64,000 bases of DNA from Siphonodentalium dalli (lineage: Eukaryota > Mollusca > Scaphopoda > Gadilida > Siphonodentaliidae), in the NCBI GenBank assembly GCA_032622095.1, contig CP136062.1, positions 12,241,710 through 12,305,709 of the forward strand. The letters run 5' to 3'. The first letter of the stretch is position 1; each line of letters opens with the position of its first letter. Positions 46,156 through 57,610 of the stretch are shown piece after piece. Below the pieces are notes generated by a model. The model made no database searches. It saw nothing but the letters and a program-made list of their open reading frames with translations, and was not told the DNA's origin. The position numbers were made by a program, and so were the translations under genes.

Positions 46156-46542
46156 ATGCGTCTAGACTTCCTAAATCCTTGGATTAACCGATCTTTATCA
46201 CATTCCCGTGTAAAAACTAATAAATTAAATGCTCTTTATATGGGCGTGATATATATTGACCCAGAATTAATACCCCGATGTGATAACACATGTAAAACCC
46301 TCGGGTGGACTCCAAACTCGACCCCAACCTGCACCGGATCAGTAATCCCAGTAAAACCAGTTTGGACTTACCAATGCCTTGACTCTCCATGTGGCGTCAA
46401 ACCAATGCCCTCACATGGGGACGCACATGGAAGGAAATCCCAACAAAAAAGGGGGGCCCTATATTCTATAGCGGAAATTGGCCGGCTGTCACCGAACACG
46501 TGGTCCCGGCCTGCACTCTGTGTTAGAAAACCCAAATACTAA
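46156..46542 (+). CDS. Unrecognised 128-residue reading frame
   Basis: Open frame ending just before the TTAA target site of the next MITE. It has six cysteines (CDNTCKT, PTCTG, YQCLDSPCG, ALCVRK) but no domain that I recognise and no signal peptide. The stop falls at the MITE flank by chance or because the element inserted into something longer. It may well be spurious. Confidence 0.15.
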   Translation: MRLDFLNPWINRSLSHSRVKTNKLNALYMGVIYIDPELIPRCDNTCKTLGWTPNSTPTCTGSVIPVKPVWTYQCLDSPCGVKPMPSHGDAHGRKSQQKRGALYSIAEIGRLSPNTWSRPALCVRKPKY

Positions 46543-46547
46543 ATTAA

Positions 46548-47016
46548 AGGTACTCAATCCGTAAAGAGGGTCCCCATCTCAACAGATTCCAACAACAACA
46601 ATCCGATCAGAGGGTCCTATATTACTATTTCTTTGGCTTTAGGGGTAAAAAATATTTGATTCGAGTCGAGGAACCCATCAAACAAAGCTCAGAGTTATTA
46701 GATATTGATTTTTGAAATTTGTTATTAACTCGAGATGAGTACTAATAACTGCCGTAATCTGCTCTGGATGTGTACTCCAAATCTATTCAAACAGACAAGG
46801 ATGGATAACTCTAAAATCAAGTGGTAATTTTAACGCAATTTTGACTGAGTTCTGGGCCAGATAGTATTCCCGATAATGAAAAATAATAGATTTCTAAAAT
46901 CGATATCTAACAAATCTGAGCTTTGATGGGTGACTTCCTCGACTCGAATCAAATATTTTTGACCCCCGAAGCCATTGAAATAGTAATTGAGAGGAGTTTT
47001 ATCGGATTGAGTACCT
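46548..47016 (-). mobile_element. TTAA-flanked MITE, family A, copy 2
   Basis: Termini AGGTACTCAATCCG and CGGATTGAGTACCT form inverted repeats with TTAA on both sides (46,544-46,547 and 47,017-47,020). Sequence order is the reverse of copy 1, so the two full copies lie in opposite orientation about 35 kb apart. Confidence 0.85.
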
Positions 47017-47020
47017 TTAA

Positions 47021-48612
47021 GTTTAGAAAGTTGATACGTATCTTAAGCCACCACACATAAACCAATACCGAATGATGGATAGACAGACGGTCGGACAGAT
47101 CAATAACATAATGCGCACGCTCCACTAGAAAATTGGGGATTAATCTATGATTACATATTGATTTTGATATATAAATATATGCATGTAGCACGGGAGTTGG
47201 AGCTCCCGATAATATGTATATATCCACTGGTAGTCAAACAATACACATCCATGTATTTGCATACGTGTATATGGCCGCTTGGGTCCCAGATAATAATATT
47301 AACAATCATGCTTAACACATCGCATGTAAACCGCCAAACAAACGCCATTTGAATTAATGTGTTTGATGATATAGCTAAGTGTCGGTGAGTAAACAGTTTT
47401 ACATATAGCATTGTTGAAATCCACACACTATCCTGGCAAGGTTATATTGTTTTAACTAGCCATCGGAGGTACCGTTGTTTATATGTTGATGGTAGCCCAA
47501 TATAACATATACATATTTTTGAATTGTGGGTTAAGAAAACTTAAGTTTATGCCCACAGCGCATTTTCACGGAAATATAATTGACAGTCCATCATCCAAAT
47601 TGTTTTGCTATGTCTTTGGGGCAATTATTTTAGATATGTTGCCGCAAATAATGACCGGAAAGATAAAGAGCACCGTATACAAACCAATATATACGGACTA
47701 AGTCCTATAATATTAAGAGTGTGCATCAGATTGGATCCCATATAAAATTCATGATATTATGATCTATTATGACCAAATGAGGAACCAAATCGCAATATTT
47801 CACCCGAAATAGAATCCGTTTATATAAATACATGAATCCGGAATCCAGCTTAATTTGTGTCTTGAATCCGGCGTACGGGTCCAAAATGGGTCGAATCCGG
47901 CGTACGAAAAGGGGGGGGGGCCTCATAAATGGCCGACCCGTGTACATGGGTGACTATGTGCACGTTAAAGAACCCGGCTGTAGGTCAGAGTAGCCCACTA
48001 AAGCTCCGACCACAGTCGAGACCTGGACCCTGTCTGTAATACCCGAAAGGGGAGTTGACAGTTAATTCTAGATATATAGATAAATAACGCCCATAATACT
48101 CTATTCCAATATCATGTCAGGTATATCATAATGTGTCTATGTAACTTCTGCTTGTATCTGTCTGATATTAAAACAGTCAATTTGTATGTCATTTATCGCA
48201 TATTATTTCTTAACATGTATTCAGGATTCACCCCCCAAAATTAACTGGTATTCAGGATTCAGGGGTAGGGGGTGCGATACCCTCACGCATGGTCGCTATA
48301 ATACCCCCATGAGTTGAACTGCATGACGCCTCCATTACACAATTAACTCACATTCAAAATACTCCAAAACAATGCTATTGATGTCCGATCCTTGTTCTCA
48401 CTTTCTCTCTATCTATGCGTTATATGTTTGATTTTTTGAAGTCAATATTGTTTACACCAAAATACATAACGAAATCTCAACTGGTGTCAACACATATGTT
48501 GATATAATTATATATTTCAAGTACGCTATAATACTTTCAAAACAATAAGAAAAGTGGAGTCCAAAACACCCTTATGACACACTCGGTGGAGTTCAAAACT
48601 ACAGATTTTTCC
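47021..48612. other. No gene recognised
   Basis: AT-rich sequence. GTGCACGTTAAAGAACCC (47,960-47,977) is a motif that recurs in many invertebrate dispersed repeats. GGATTCA-type words at 48,225-48,270 resemble those at 45,365-45,420. Confidence 0.35.
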
Positions 48613-48815
48613 AGAGACGGGTGGGGGTGTCGGGGCCGGAGAGAATGAGTATGGGTCTGTTGAGACCGTCGGGTGGGGGTGTCGGGGCCGCAGATAATGA
48701 GTATGAGTCCGTTGAGACCGTCGGGGTGGGGGTGTTGGTGCCGGAGAGAATGAGTATGGGTCTGCTGAGACCGACGGGTGGGGTGTCGGGGCCAGAGAGA
48801 ATGAGTATGGGGCCG
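48613..48815 (+). repeat. ~53-bp GC-rich minisatellite, four units
   Basis: Unit GGTGGGGGTGTCGGGGCCGG followed by AGAGAATGAGTATGGGTCTG and TTGAGACCGTC. The frames over it on both strands are repeat products. Confidence 0.85.
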
Positions 48816-49039
48816 TTCGTAGTACATGTAGGTATCTTTTCTTGTAGTCCACGAGAAGAACCATATTATAAGACTCCATCGTGCATGCATGGTCACTAAT
48901 ATTCCCATGAGTGGAATTGGCGCCTTCATATATAGTTTGTCTGCAAGTAACGTACATCCAAAATACTGAAAAGACATAATGAAATCTCAACTAGTGTCGA
49001 TAAATATAAAATATAAGATATTTAATTTAAAGGCATATT

Positions 49040-49200
49040 ATGGATTTACTTCAGTTAATAAAACCCATAAAGTGATTCTCGCCATTCTTTCATATAAATT
49101 AAATAAAGTGATTCTCGTTAGAATACAACGCGATTCTTTCATATAAATTAAATACAGGACCTACTTCAGTTAATAAAACCCATAAGTTAGTATCCAAACA
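49040..49200 (+). repeat. Nested direct duplications
   Basis: ACTTCAGTTAATAAAACCCA occurs near 49,049 and 49,160, and CATATAAATTAAATA follows an ATTCTTTC word twice between them. Confidence 0.65.
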
Positions 49201-49250
49201 TTATCTACACTGAAAGAATGTAGCAATTAACTAACACTATCGAAATCCCC

Positions 49251-49316
49251 AACCATATCGACTGTACCGTTTAACCATATCGACTGTACCGTTTAACCAT
49301 ATCGACTGTACCGTTT
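49251..49316 (+). repeat. 22-bp tandem repeat, three exact units
   Basis: AACCATATCGACTGTACCGT plus TT, three times without a mismatch. Confidence 0.9.
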
Positions 49317-49724
49317 CAGAAAACAATGTTTGAACTACGCACACGTGTAAATATATACTACTTTATTCGGGAGGAACTGTTGGGCTTATTTTGGCATTAT
49401 TTTTTTGTTATTCCAAAAATGTTGAAAACCAAATATGACATAATTTTTTTTATTTTATAATTTATTCATGTTTTTGGTTACAGTGTACTCATATGATATT
49501 ACAAAAGTTTTATACATGAATACAAAATGCAAAAATAAATTTTGTTTGCTTAATGTCATTTATTTTGTTCATGTAACCCTCTTCTTCTTACAATACGAAT
49601 TCAAACAGGTTATTACTTAGTCTCAATAATCGGTGCTGTGTATCATTAGCCAGTTTAACATGCTTGGACATTCGAGTTTCAACTTTCTGAAATATTTCAG
49701 ATAGTGAAATGATCTTCATGTTCA

Positions 49725-49840
49725 TACATTTGTACAGCCTATATATAAGATTTAATTATCATGAGACGGTCATATATGTGTACAGCCTATATACAATTTA
49801 ATTATTGTCATGAGACGGTCATTTATGTGTACATTTCATA
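49725..49840 (+). repeat. ~57-bp tandem duplication
   Basis: GTACAGCCTATATA, TTTAATTAT and CATGAGACGGTCAT are repeated in order. Confidence 0.7.
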
Positions 49841-50139
49841 TATAGGATATCACTTTTTTATTTTTAAATAACAAATGAAATTTGATTATTTCTTAGAATG
49901 TTGGGGGGGGGGTCGGAAAACATTTTCACGCATGTATGCTGATTTTTTCCTTTTGACCCTTGTTGGGACCAACCCACCCCTGCGTCCAAATTTTTTCTCC
50001 ATTTTCGGCAGTTTTTTCCCCAACCATTTTTGGACACCCACCCCCCTTTTAACACTAAAACAGAGATTTGCGGGGGGAATTCTGTAGTATATGAATTTCT
50101 GTGCATACTATTTGTCATGGGTGTTAACATGTACATGTA

Positions 50140-50300
50140 AATAAGAACGAGTCATTTTGGGGTCATTCGGCCAAATAAACATGGCTGCCAGCGGCCATCT
50201 TGGATTTCAAAATTCAATCCATTAGCATGGGCTACAGGCTTATATACTGCTTGTCTGATCATCATGAAATTTTTCATTTGTGTTAATATTGACATGCTAA
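50140..50300 (-). repeat. ~160-bp core-repeat family, single reversed unit
   Basis: CGAGTCATTTTGGGGTCATT, ATGGCTGCCAGCGGCCATCT and the CCATTAGCATGGGCTACAGG block are the reverse complement of the 58.6-59.3 kb units. Confidence 0.75.
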
Positions 50301-51365
50301 GGTGTTTTAGTTTTAAGCCAAGCTCATTGCAAAAACAGTCAAAAAGACTTGCAGGAAGAAAAAAATTTGAGTTGTGGAAAAAACTGTTTGTTGGTCCCAT
50401 CGATCACCCACCCAACCGGCATACGTGCCCGGCAAAAGAAATCCCACCCTGAGAAGGTTAATAGATATTGATTTTTGGTCTAAGAAAAACCACATGGCAC
50501 TGCAGAGGTATGGCTTTTTGTTTTAAATTTGTTTGTGTTATTATTTATTCAGTATAATAATTTGCTTTATTAATTTATATGTGTTTTATTATACGAGGTT
50601 TTGACTGAGTGTTTGGTCCATTTTACAGGCATGTTTCTCAATTTGGTATTCCTGCGAAAGATACTGGTTGTCACATTTTACTGACAGCTTGGTCTTTTTG
50701 CATCGCGTTATGTAAATATGACATAACAATTATCTCTCTTTAACTGTTTAACATCAAAACAGTATGAAATAAATTAATGGAAAAATCAAAATCAAATCAA
50801 ATAGCGTCTTTCGTGTAAAATTCTCATTCCGAGCATGTTATTTTATACACCAGAATATAAAGAACAAAACAGTCAATGACTGTTGAGTCGCTCACCTGAC
50901 TAAAGATTGAGAAGACTTACTATGAAGACCAAAGCCGTCAGAACTTGTCAATATCACTTAAACAAGTGATACCATGTTCAACGGTAGCAACACATTCACA
51001 CCGCGTAATCAAATGGCCCGATCTGTACCTAAAACTCTAATATGCGTGCAGGAACTGCTGCTCTGCAAGCTAAATATGGATTTTTGTTGTTGATGTCACT
51101 TTTAAAGTGTCACGCCAGTACGTATTTGTTTTTATGTTCTTAGTTTGTGCCCGTTAGAGAGATACTGACATATTCTTTGTGCAATAACATTGTGATTGGG
51201 CGACATTTGGAAGTGTGTGAAATGTGTCACACAAAATTACATCAAAGCTGTATTTTCGTAATCTTCGTTAATTGCGAAGAAATTTACAGCTATTGTAATC
51301 TATTCAAAACGAATACCTCTTTCTGAATAATTTGTAAACGTCATATGTCAATATCAGTAAAAGTT
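50301..51365. other. No gene recognised
   Basis: AT-rich; no repeat or coding signal seen. Confidence 0.4.
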
Positions 51366-51605
51366 TATTTTTTGCCGAATGACCCCAAAATGATTCGTTC
51401 ACATCTACATGTCAATGTCAACGGACAACAGCCATTACAAATTTCATAATGATCTGACCAAAGGTATGACAAATATCATAATGATCCGACCAAAGGTAAT
51501 GGAATTGTTGACGGACGTCTCCACTCTCCACACACACACATATGCGGACAACGGATACCAAACCATGGCAATAGCTCAAACTTTACACGTAAAGTTGAGC
51601 TAAAA
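51366..51605 (+). mobile_element. End of ~160-bp core-repeat element
   Basis: One partial core unit (GCCGAATGACCCCAAAATGA, CAAATTTCATAATGAT) followed by the element end. The end is a GTTGACGGACG stretch, then GGATACCAAACCATGGCAAT and a hairpin AGCTCAAACTTTACACG / TAAAGTTGAGCT closing in AAAA. The same end is at 59,290-59,382. Confidence 0.7.
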
Positions 51606-51768
51606 ATGATTGGCTGCGACATCGAAAGTAACACTTTTCCAGCAATCGGATGACAGCTTTTATTTCTTTGAGCTCTAATGACAAACAAAAAGTCTCAAAA
51701 TATGAACATTTCTATATATAACACAGGCATTATATATAGCAATAATCAGATCTCCATGAAACCCCCAC

Positions 51769-51971
51769 ATTCCCATAGAGAGCCCCATATTTACTGGAGC
51801 AGACAACACTCACTAGTGCATGCTTCCATCTATGGTAGGCTCCCTGTGGGTTAAACATGAAACCCTCATATTCCCACAGAGAGCCCAATATATACAGGAG
51901 CAGACCACACTCTGTAGTGCATGCTTCCGTATGTGTGAGGCTCCCTGTGGGTTAAACATGAAAACCTCACA
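51769..51971 (+). repeat. Two tandem 101-bp units with family P palindromes
   Basis: Units start ATTCCCATAGAGAGCCCC and ATTCCCACAGAGAGCCC; a third start lies at 51,971. Each holds the imperfect palindrome GGAGCAGAC... to ...GCATGCTTCC, ending in GGCTCCCTGTGGGTTAAACA. Further family P copies: 53,993-54,065, 55,228-55,308, 56,266-56,330, 57,205-57,275, 60,337-60,392 and 60,653-60,727. Confidence 0.75.
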
Positions 51972-52006
51972 TTCCCACAGAGGACACAAAAATGCAAATA
52001 GAAGTA

Positions 52007-52160
52007 CAGTAATGCCCTAAATAATCGACTCCTTAACCACAGTATAATTATGGGTGACAGCTTTCCGATGAATGGCAACAAGCCATATTTCCAACTAAAT
52101 CCTGAAAAATTACCCATAATTATGCTGTGGTTAAGGAGTCGATTACTTAGGGCATTACTG
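52007..52160. mobile_element. mariner-type MITE (family M), short copy
   Basis: Ends CAGTAATGCCCTAAATAATC and its complement, with TA before the left end (52,005-52,006). The inverted repeats are about 50 bp. TA targets and CAGT-type ends are typical of Tc1/mariner. Confidence 0.75.
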
Positions 52161-52282
52161 TGGTAACAAATGGCAACGGGGATCAGACAACAAGCCCGAG
52201 GGCTTATATTAAGTCTTCTCCCGTAATTGGCCAATACTTCACTGCTTTCTGCGTGGTCTAAAAATAGATTCATGTATTGCAC

Positions 52283-52607
52283 AGGCCTGAAAATAAGGTG
52301 CCTATCATTTGCAGAATGAGGTCCCCAGAGGGTGAATTTAGTGACGTTACACCACACAGCATCACTAAATTAACCTTCCGGGGGCCTTGTCCTCTGGAAA
52401 GTATTTTTACTATCAAATTTTTGTTTAGTTTCTCTGTATTCCTAAATGGGCAGAAGGCACAATGCATAATCAAGGTTCCTGATGGGTTTTAGGCATGTGT
52501 TCACCTCACAATCTTCACCATCTGGTCCAGGTCTTCCATAGGGGAGGGCGCAGGGTAGCGTCACTAAATTCACCCTTTGGGGACATCATTCTGAAAATGT
52601 TCAGGCT
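52283..52607 (+). mobile_element. Palindrome-ended MITE, family C
   Basis: Left end carries GCAGAATGAGGTCCCCAGAG and GGTGAATTTAGTGACG. Right end carries GCGTCACTAAATTCACCC and GGGGACATCATTCTG. Internal block CACAATGCATAATCAAGGTT is shared with 54,783-55,170. Confidence 0.7.
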
Positions 52608-52627
52608 CATATACGCACAATGATATA

Positions 52628-52840
52628 CAGTAATGCCCTAATTAATCGACTCCTTAAACACAGCAGAATTATGGGTAACTTTTCAGGATTTAGTCGGAAA
52701 TATGGCTTGTTGCCATTCATCCGAAAGCTCTCGGGGAGAGCTTTCCGATGAATGGCAACAAGCCATATTTCCGACTAAATCCTGAAAAGTTACCCATAAT
52801 TCTTCTGTGTTAAAGGAGTCGATTACTTAGAGCATTACTG
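52628..52840. mobile_element. mariner-type MITE (family M), full palindrome
   Basis: 213 bp flanked by TA on both sides (52,626-52,627 and 52,841-52,842). Ends CAGTAATGCCCTAATTAATC and complement; arms of ~100 bp pair nearly throughout around CTCTCGGGGAGAG. Confidence 0.85.
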
Positions 52841-52875
52841 TATGTTGGAAGATACATATAAAATAACATATTATA

Positions 52876-53675
52876 CATTTATTGCATTGTTTCGTGGTTG
52901 ACATGAGGATTTATCATATGACTCAATCATTATTTACTTTGGAAAGTATGTCATAAATCAATTTCATATGAACTACTAGTTCATATCACCTTCCGATAAT
53001 TTGATTGGTTTGTTGACAAAAAGTGTCTTCTGATTGGCTGAATGGCAGCCTTGGCCGAGCCGCATCTCTAACTAAATGCAGGTCAAATTCGTGTGCGTCA
53101 ATCAATGCGATGCCGAAATTCTCGCAATTATAATCTTGAAATATATAGTTTTGGACATTGTTATACGATAAATAGAATATATAATTCGTATTTATCTGAT
53201 AAACATACGATATAATGTCACAAACTGAGAACAGAATAGCACACTATATCTTCGCGTGCATATTATTTCTGCTAGTTCACCAGGTGTAATTGGGCTTCCG
53301 GTGCAATGGAGTGACGTCACGTTAACCTTTTGCTGCCGATGTCATATAGCTATTTAGTGATTTGTGTGCGTTTTGGACATCATAATCAATTTATAGGTGT
53401 CATATGATAAATAGAATATGTAATTCGTGTTTCTCTCATATGATATTTATGAAACTCGTCACGAATTTTCAGTTTTCTCTCGCCAGAGGCTCGAGAAAAA
53501 TGAAAATTCTTAAGGCTCGTTTCAAAAATATCATATGAGAGAAACACTCATTTGATATCCTCTATTTATCAACCCGAGGAAGTTAATATTCCCCGAGGTT
53601 GCAGGCCGAGGTGAAAATAAACTTCCAAGGGTTGATAAATCCTCATGTCAACCTTGAAACAATGCAATAAGTGTT
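52876..53675. mobile_element. ~800-bp inverted-repeat element with internal hairpins
   Basis: Terminal pair TTATTGCATTGTTTCGTGGT / complement near 53,645-53,670, continuing through GACATGAGGATTTATCA. Inside are a ~115-bp hairpin (about 53,433-53,548; CTCTCATATGATATTT pairs with AATATCATATGAGAG), a second hairpin (53,563-53,640) and a duplicated GATAAATAGAATAT block (53,166 and 53,407). Non-coding. Confidence 0.65.
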
Positions 53676-53978
53676 TTATAATATGATCTACAAATGTTAA
53701 CAAGCCCATTACGTCTGCAATACCTTACTGACCCATGTGTAGATGTGTACATGTATCCATCAAATGCACAACAAAGTGATTCCAGAAGTCAAAATTTAAT
53801 AAACAGGATTACAATTCCTATTACCAACTCATGACGTCGCGTGATCTTGTTATTAACCCATCTGTCCTATATATATAGGACAAACCAGTAGATATCATGA
53901 TTTATCAACTCCATATTCGAATAATTTAGTATGGGACCTTTAGAAGAAAGTTAATGATCATATAATAATCTGAATTAA

Positions 53979-54077
53979 CCCTTTACCTTTATAGAGCCCC
54001 ACATAGACTGGAGCAGACGACACTCTGCAGTGCATGCTTCCATCTGTGTGAGGCTCTCTGTGGGATAAATCTCTTAA
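53979..54077 (+). repeat. Family P palindrome in a TTAA-CCCTTTACC context
   Basis: Follows TTAA at 53,975-53,978, runs through AGCCCCACATAGACTGGAGC to GAGGCTCTCTGTGGGATAAA, and ends at the TTAA of the next MITE. The same tandem layout recurs at 60,628-60,743. Confidence 0.6.
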
Positions 54078-54081
54078 TTAA

Positions 54082-54428
54082 CCCTTTACCCAACTAAGCG
54101 GCCAAAAATGCCCAAATAAAGCTTCAACAGCCTAAAATATCTTCGGTCTGTCTCAATAACACCATACAAATATGGATACCATTGGAACCGGTTCATTGAC
54201 CACATTGTGATGGTTACAGTTATGCCCTGTGCCAATGCATTCTCTTATATATGCGAGTCGACCATAGGTCGCCTCGCATATATAAGAGAATGCATTGGCC
54301 TAAAACAATTTTATCATTTTTAATATGTGTTAAGCCAATGCATTCTCTTATATATGCGAGGCGACCTATGGTCGACACGCATATATAAGAGAATGCATTG
54401 GCACAGGGCCGTTCTGATGGGTAAAGGG
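54082..54428 (+). mobile_element. piggyBac-type MITE with paired hairpins (family HP), copy 2
   Basis: TTAA on both sides (54,078-54,081 and 54,429-54,432). Ends CCCTTTACCCAACTAAGCGG and GATGGGTAAAGGG. Two mirror-image hairpins at 54,229-54,299 and 54,332-54,402 around a short spacer. Confidence 0.85.
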
Positions 54429-54431
54429 TTA

Positions 54432-54545
54432 ACGTTCCTAATTTACTATTTATTTGGCTTTGGGGGTAAAACATATATGGTTCGAGTCGAGGAACACACC
54501 CATATAAAAGCTCAGAGTTAATAGATATCAATTTTTGTAATCTGT
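54432..54545 (+). mobile_element. Fragment of TTAA MITE family A
   Basis: TTTGGCTTTGGGGGTAAAAC, GGTTCGAGTCGAGGAACA and CTCAGAGTTAATAGATATCA match the subterminal arm of the full copies. It sits directly next to the family HP copy. Confidence 0.7.
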
Positions 54546-54782
54546 TGTTTTTCACCACCTGGAATATTTGGTGGCCTTAGCAAATATTTGATGAACCGAC
54601 CAACATACTCTCGATATACGAAATTGCGTTGAAGAAAATGTTGATATATAACATGTTTTGGGAAATTTTATACTATAGTTGACAGAGCTTAGTATTATTT
54701 TTGGTAATTAATTGATTTTGGTAACTGAAGCGTCTTTCAAAGAAATGTTGTTGGATGATACGGGGACCATCGGATTGTGTAC

Positions 54783-55170
54783 AAGCCTGCAAATAGCATG
54801 CCTGTCATTTGTTTGAATGAGGTCCCCAGAGCTAGCGTGCTAGCATCACCAAATTCACCCTCTGGAGACCTCATTCTGCTTATGCCTCATCTTCTGGGAA
54901 GTATCTATAGTCTCAAATTAACATTGTTTTTAGTTACATCTTCCCTTCTGGGAAGTTTCTATATCCCCTAATTTGCAGCAGATAAAATGCATAATTGAGG
55001 TGCCCAATGGGTGAACATCACCAACTACAACTGGGGAACTTCAATCTGATCCTAGGTCTGCCATAGCAGTTGAGGGCTAGTGATGCTAGCCCGCTATGCA
55101 GGATAGCGTCACTAAAGTCACCCTCTGGGGACTTCATTCTGCAAATGACAGGCACACTATTTCAAGGCTT
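54783..55170 (+). mobile_element. Palindrome-ended MITE, family C, longest copy
   Basis: Inverted ends AAGCCTGCAAATAGCATGCC and its counterpart GGCACACTATTTCAAGGCTT, then GAATGAGGTCCCCAGAG and complement. Interior non-coding. Confidence 0.75.
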
Positions 55171-55227
55171 GGTCAGTAATGTGTAAGACATCCATCTCAA
55201 ACCTCACTGATAAAGTTTAATGTTTAA

Positions 55228-55308
55228 CCCACAGGGAGCCTCACACAGATGGAAGCATGCACTACAGAGTGTCGTCTGGTCCAGTATATGTGGGGCTCTC
55301 TATGGGTT
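55228..55308 (-). repeat. Family P palindrome
   Basis: AACCCACAGGGAGCCTCACA to GTGGGGCTCTCTATGGGTT; reverse orientation to the 51.8-kb units. Confidence 0.7.
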
Positions 55309-55413
55309 ATGCACACTAAACTCAGGCTTGATTGTGTACCTTTAAACATATTTTATAGAAACCAAAATATTGTACACACATGTAGTTCATGGTATAATGA
55401 TCGAATTAGTTAA

Positions 55414-55682
55414 CCCTTTCAGTGCTAGGGGCCGATCTCATCGGCCCTAGATCGGCCCTAATTTACGGTCTGTAACGTCGGCCCTAAAAAATTTAAAAAA
55501 TATAATTTTTTTGGGTATGCTTAAGCAAGGTATAGCAAATTTAAAAACAAACTGGATAAAACCTTAGAGGTATGTTATAACTCAAAACTATCACCAAGTA
55601 TTCATAGTAATAATTTGATGCCCATGAAAAACGTAAGATCCCCTGGCACTAAACCTACAAATTAGGTCTGGCACTGAAAGAG
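55414..55682. mobile_element. TTAA MITE with CCCTTTCAGTGC ends (family S)
   Basis: TTAA at 55,410-55,413 and 55,683-55,686. Ends CCCTTTCAGTGCTAGG and CTGGCACTGAAAGAG. GGCCGATCTCATCGGCC and two CGGCCCTA words follow the left end. Confidence 0.7.
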
Positions 55683-55689
55683 TTAAAGA

Positions 55690-55873
55690 ATATAAGAAAA
55701 AATTATTAAAATTGTCAAAAAATTGTAAAAAATTATAACAAATGATAAAATTGTTAGGCAAATGCATTCTCTTATATATGCGAGGCAACCTATGGTCGAC
55801 TCGCATATATAAGAGAATGCATTGGCACAGGGTATATGAGTTGATACAAAAATCGGACTTGGCACTGAAAGGG
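55690..55873. mobile_element. Composite of family HP hairpin and family S end
   Basis: One family HP hairpin (about 55,761-55,828) is followed by GATACAAAAATCGGACTTGG and CACTGAAAGGG next to TTAA (55,874-55,877), which is the end of the palindrome at 61,970-62,170. Confidence 0.65.
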
Positions 55874-56097
55874 TTAATGGTTATGATAAGATTTGGATCT
55901 CTATGGGTTAATGATATTATAGTAAGCGTAGTATTTATCATATTAATGGCTGGATTGTTTATTCCTCCAATGAATGGAGAGATTATATACAAAATACAAA
56001 TGTAAAAATATAGTAAATACAATTATATGTGCACATGTATAATATTGTCATATGCGCTCGATTGTATGAAAATATATTAAACTCCATTAATTTTCTA

Positions 56098-56252
56098 CCA
56101 AGGCATCACGTTGTTTGACTTACGGGTGTATAATAACATTAATTTACTGCCAAGGCATCACATTGTTTGACTTACGGTGTATAATAACATTAATTTACTG
56201 CCAAGGCATCACATTGTTTGACTTACGGGTGTATAATAACATTAATTTACTA
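56098..56252 (+). repeat. ~52-bp tandem repeat, three units
   Basis: CCAAGGCATCACRTTGTTTG, ACTTACGG and TGTATAATAACATTAATTTA at 52- and 51-bp spacing. Confidence 0.9.
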
Positions 56253-56377
56253 ATCTACTCGCAGAGATGGAAGCATGCACTATGGAGTGTCGTCTCCTCC
56301 AGTCTATGTCACATATTGGGAGGCCTGAGTACGAGCTTCATTCTTGTCTCACAGTTCGTCTTTCTACAAAAAGAACA

Positions 56378-56520
56378 AATGAAAGTGTCAATGACACTGT
56401 AGTTCAACTTGGAAAGGGAATAATTTCATGTGTTACAATCAATTGAGGGATTAGGAATGCGGAAAGTTGACATGTCTAAGTAATACTAGATTATCAACAC
56501 AAAGAGATATATATCAGGTA
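56378..56520 (+). repeat. Dispersed duplication, copy 1
   Basis: TGTCAATGACACTGTAGTTC, AACTTGGAAAGGGAATAATT and TTATCAACAC to AGAGATATATAT recur at 58,446-58,580 in direct orientation. Confidence 0.8.
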
Positions 56521-56533
56521 AAATCAAAGATTC

Positions 56534-56752
56534 AGGTTATAACTGTATTCACCTTAAACATTTGGCAGTTAAATTTAGGTTATAACTGTATTTACCTGTG
56601 ATATTTGGCAGTTAAATTTAGGTTACAATTGTACTTACCTTTGATATTTGGCAGTTAAATTTAGGTTACAACTGTATTCACCTTCAACATTTGGCAGTTA
56701 CATTTGGGTAATAACTGTAATTACCTTTGACATTTGGCAGTTACATTTCGTT
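56534..56752 (+). repeat. 43-bp tandem repeat, five units
   Basis: AGGTTAYAACTGTATTCACC then an ACATTTGGCAGTTAAATTT-type end; starts at 56,534, 56,577, 56,620, 56,663 and about 56,706. Confidence 0.9.
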
Positions 56753-56899
56753 GTATGGTCATCTGGTTGTTCAACAAGCTCAAAGGTGTCATCAAACTCA
56801 GGTTTTTCTTTCAGAAGTTTAGAATACGCCTGGAAAATAAACAGATTTTGTCAATTTCTGATTGCCATTTTATCCTTGGACGAATATTCACATGAACCA

Positions 56900-57151
56900 A
56901 AGCCTTGAAATAGTGTGTCTGTCATTTGCAGAATGAGGTTCCCAGAGGGTGAAATTAGTGATGCTACCCCGCATAACGGACTAGCATAACCAAATTCACC
57001 CTCTGGGAACCTCATTCTGCTGAGGTATAAGCAGAATGAGGTTCCCAGAGGGTGAATTTGTTGATGCTAGCCAACTATGCGGGGTAGCATCACTAAATTC
57101 ACCCTCTGGGGACCTCATTTTGCAAATGACAGACACACTATTTCAAGGCTT
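56900..57151. mobile_element. Family C MITE with two tandem palindromes
   Basis: Outer inverted ends AGCCTTGAAATAGTGTGTCT and complement. Inside, two ~90-bp palindromes (56,929-57,020 and 57,031-57,120), each starting GCAGAATGAGGTTCCCAGAG. Confidence 0.8.
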
Positions 57152-57284
57152 GTTCACATGAAGCCCTGAATTGATTATCCTTAAATGACTGGAGCTTCCT
57201 GTAGGGAGCCCCATACATGTGGCAGCTTGTATTGCTGAGTGTCGTCCGCTCACGTCTGTGAGGGGCACCATAAGGGCAGTTTAA

Positions 57285-57400
57285 CCCTTCCATGACTGGA
57301 GCTTCCTGAAATTTTGCGAAAACACTGTGCCAATGCTCTTATATATTTGAGGCTCATAGAATGCCTCGCATATATATAAGAATGTATTGGCCCAACAATA
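57285..57400. mobile_element. Degenerate hairpin MITE with TTTAACCCTTCCATG end
   Basis: Same arrangement as 20,826-20,960, with a decayed family HP hairpin (GTGCCAATGCTCTTATATAT). Confidence 0.65.
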
Positions 57401-57508
57401 TTTACAATGAACTTGCAAGCCAGTGCTCACATACATGTATGTGGAATTGGACATCATTCACGTCACATGACATAAATGACGTTCGCCTCTACCATGAAAC
57501 TGAAACTA

Positions 57509-57610
57509 AGCTTTCCGATGAATGGCAACAAGCCATATTTCCAACTAAATCATGAAAAGTTACCCATAATTCTGCTGTGTTTAAGGAGTCGATTACTTAG
57601 GGCCTTACTG
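57509..57610. mobile_element. mariner-type MITE (family M), right half only
   Basis: AAGCTTTCCGATGAATGGCA through GGAGTCGATTACTTAGGG to CTTACTG and TA (57,611-57,612). This equals one arm of the full palindrome at 52,628-52,840. Confidence 0.8.

Noticed and set aside
48526-48990. Proline/His-rich proteins on the minus strand
   Set aside because: Translation of the ~53-bp minisatellite in two overlapping frames.
54220-54558. 112-residue minus-strand ORF with repeated peptide
   Set aside because: The peptide repeat is the translation of the two mirror-image MITE hairpins.
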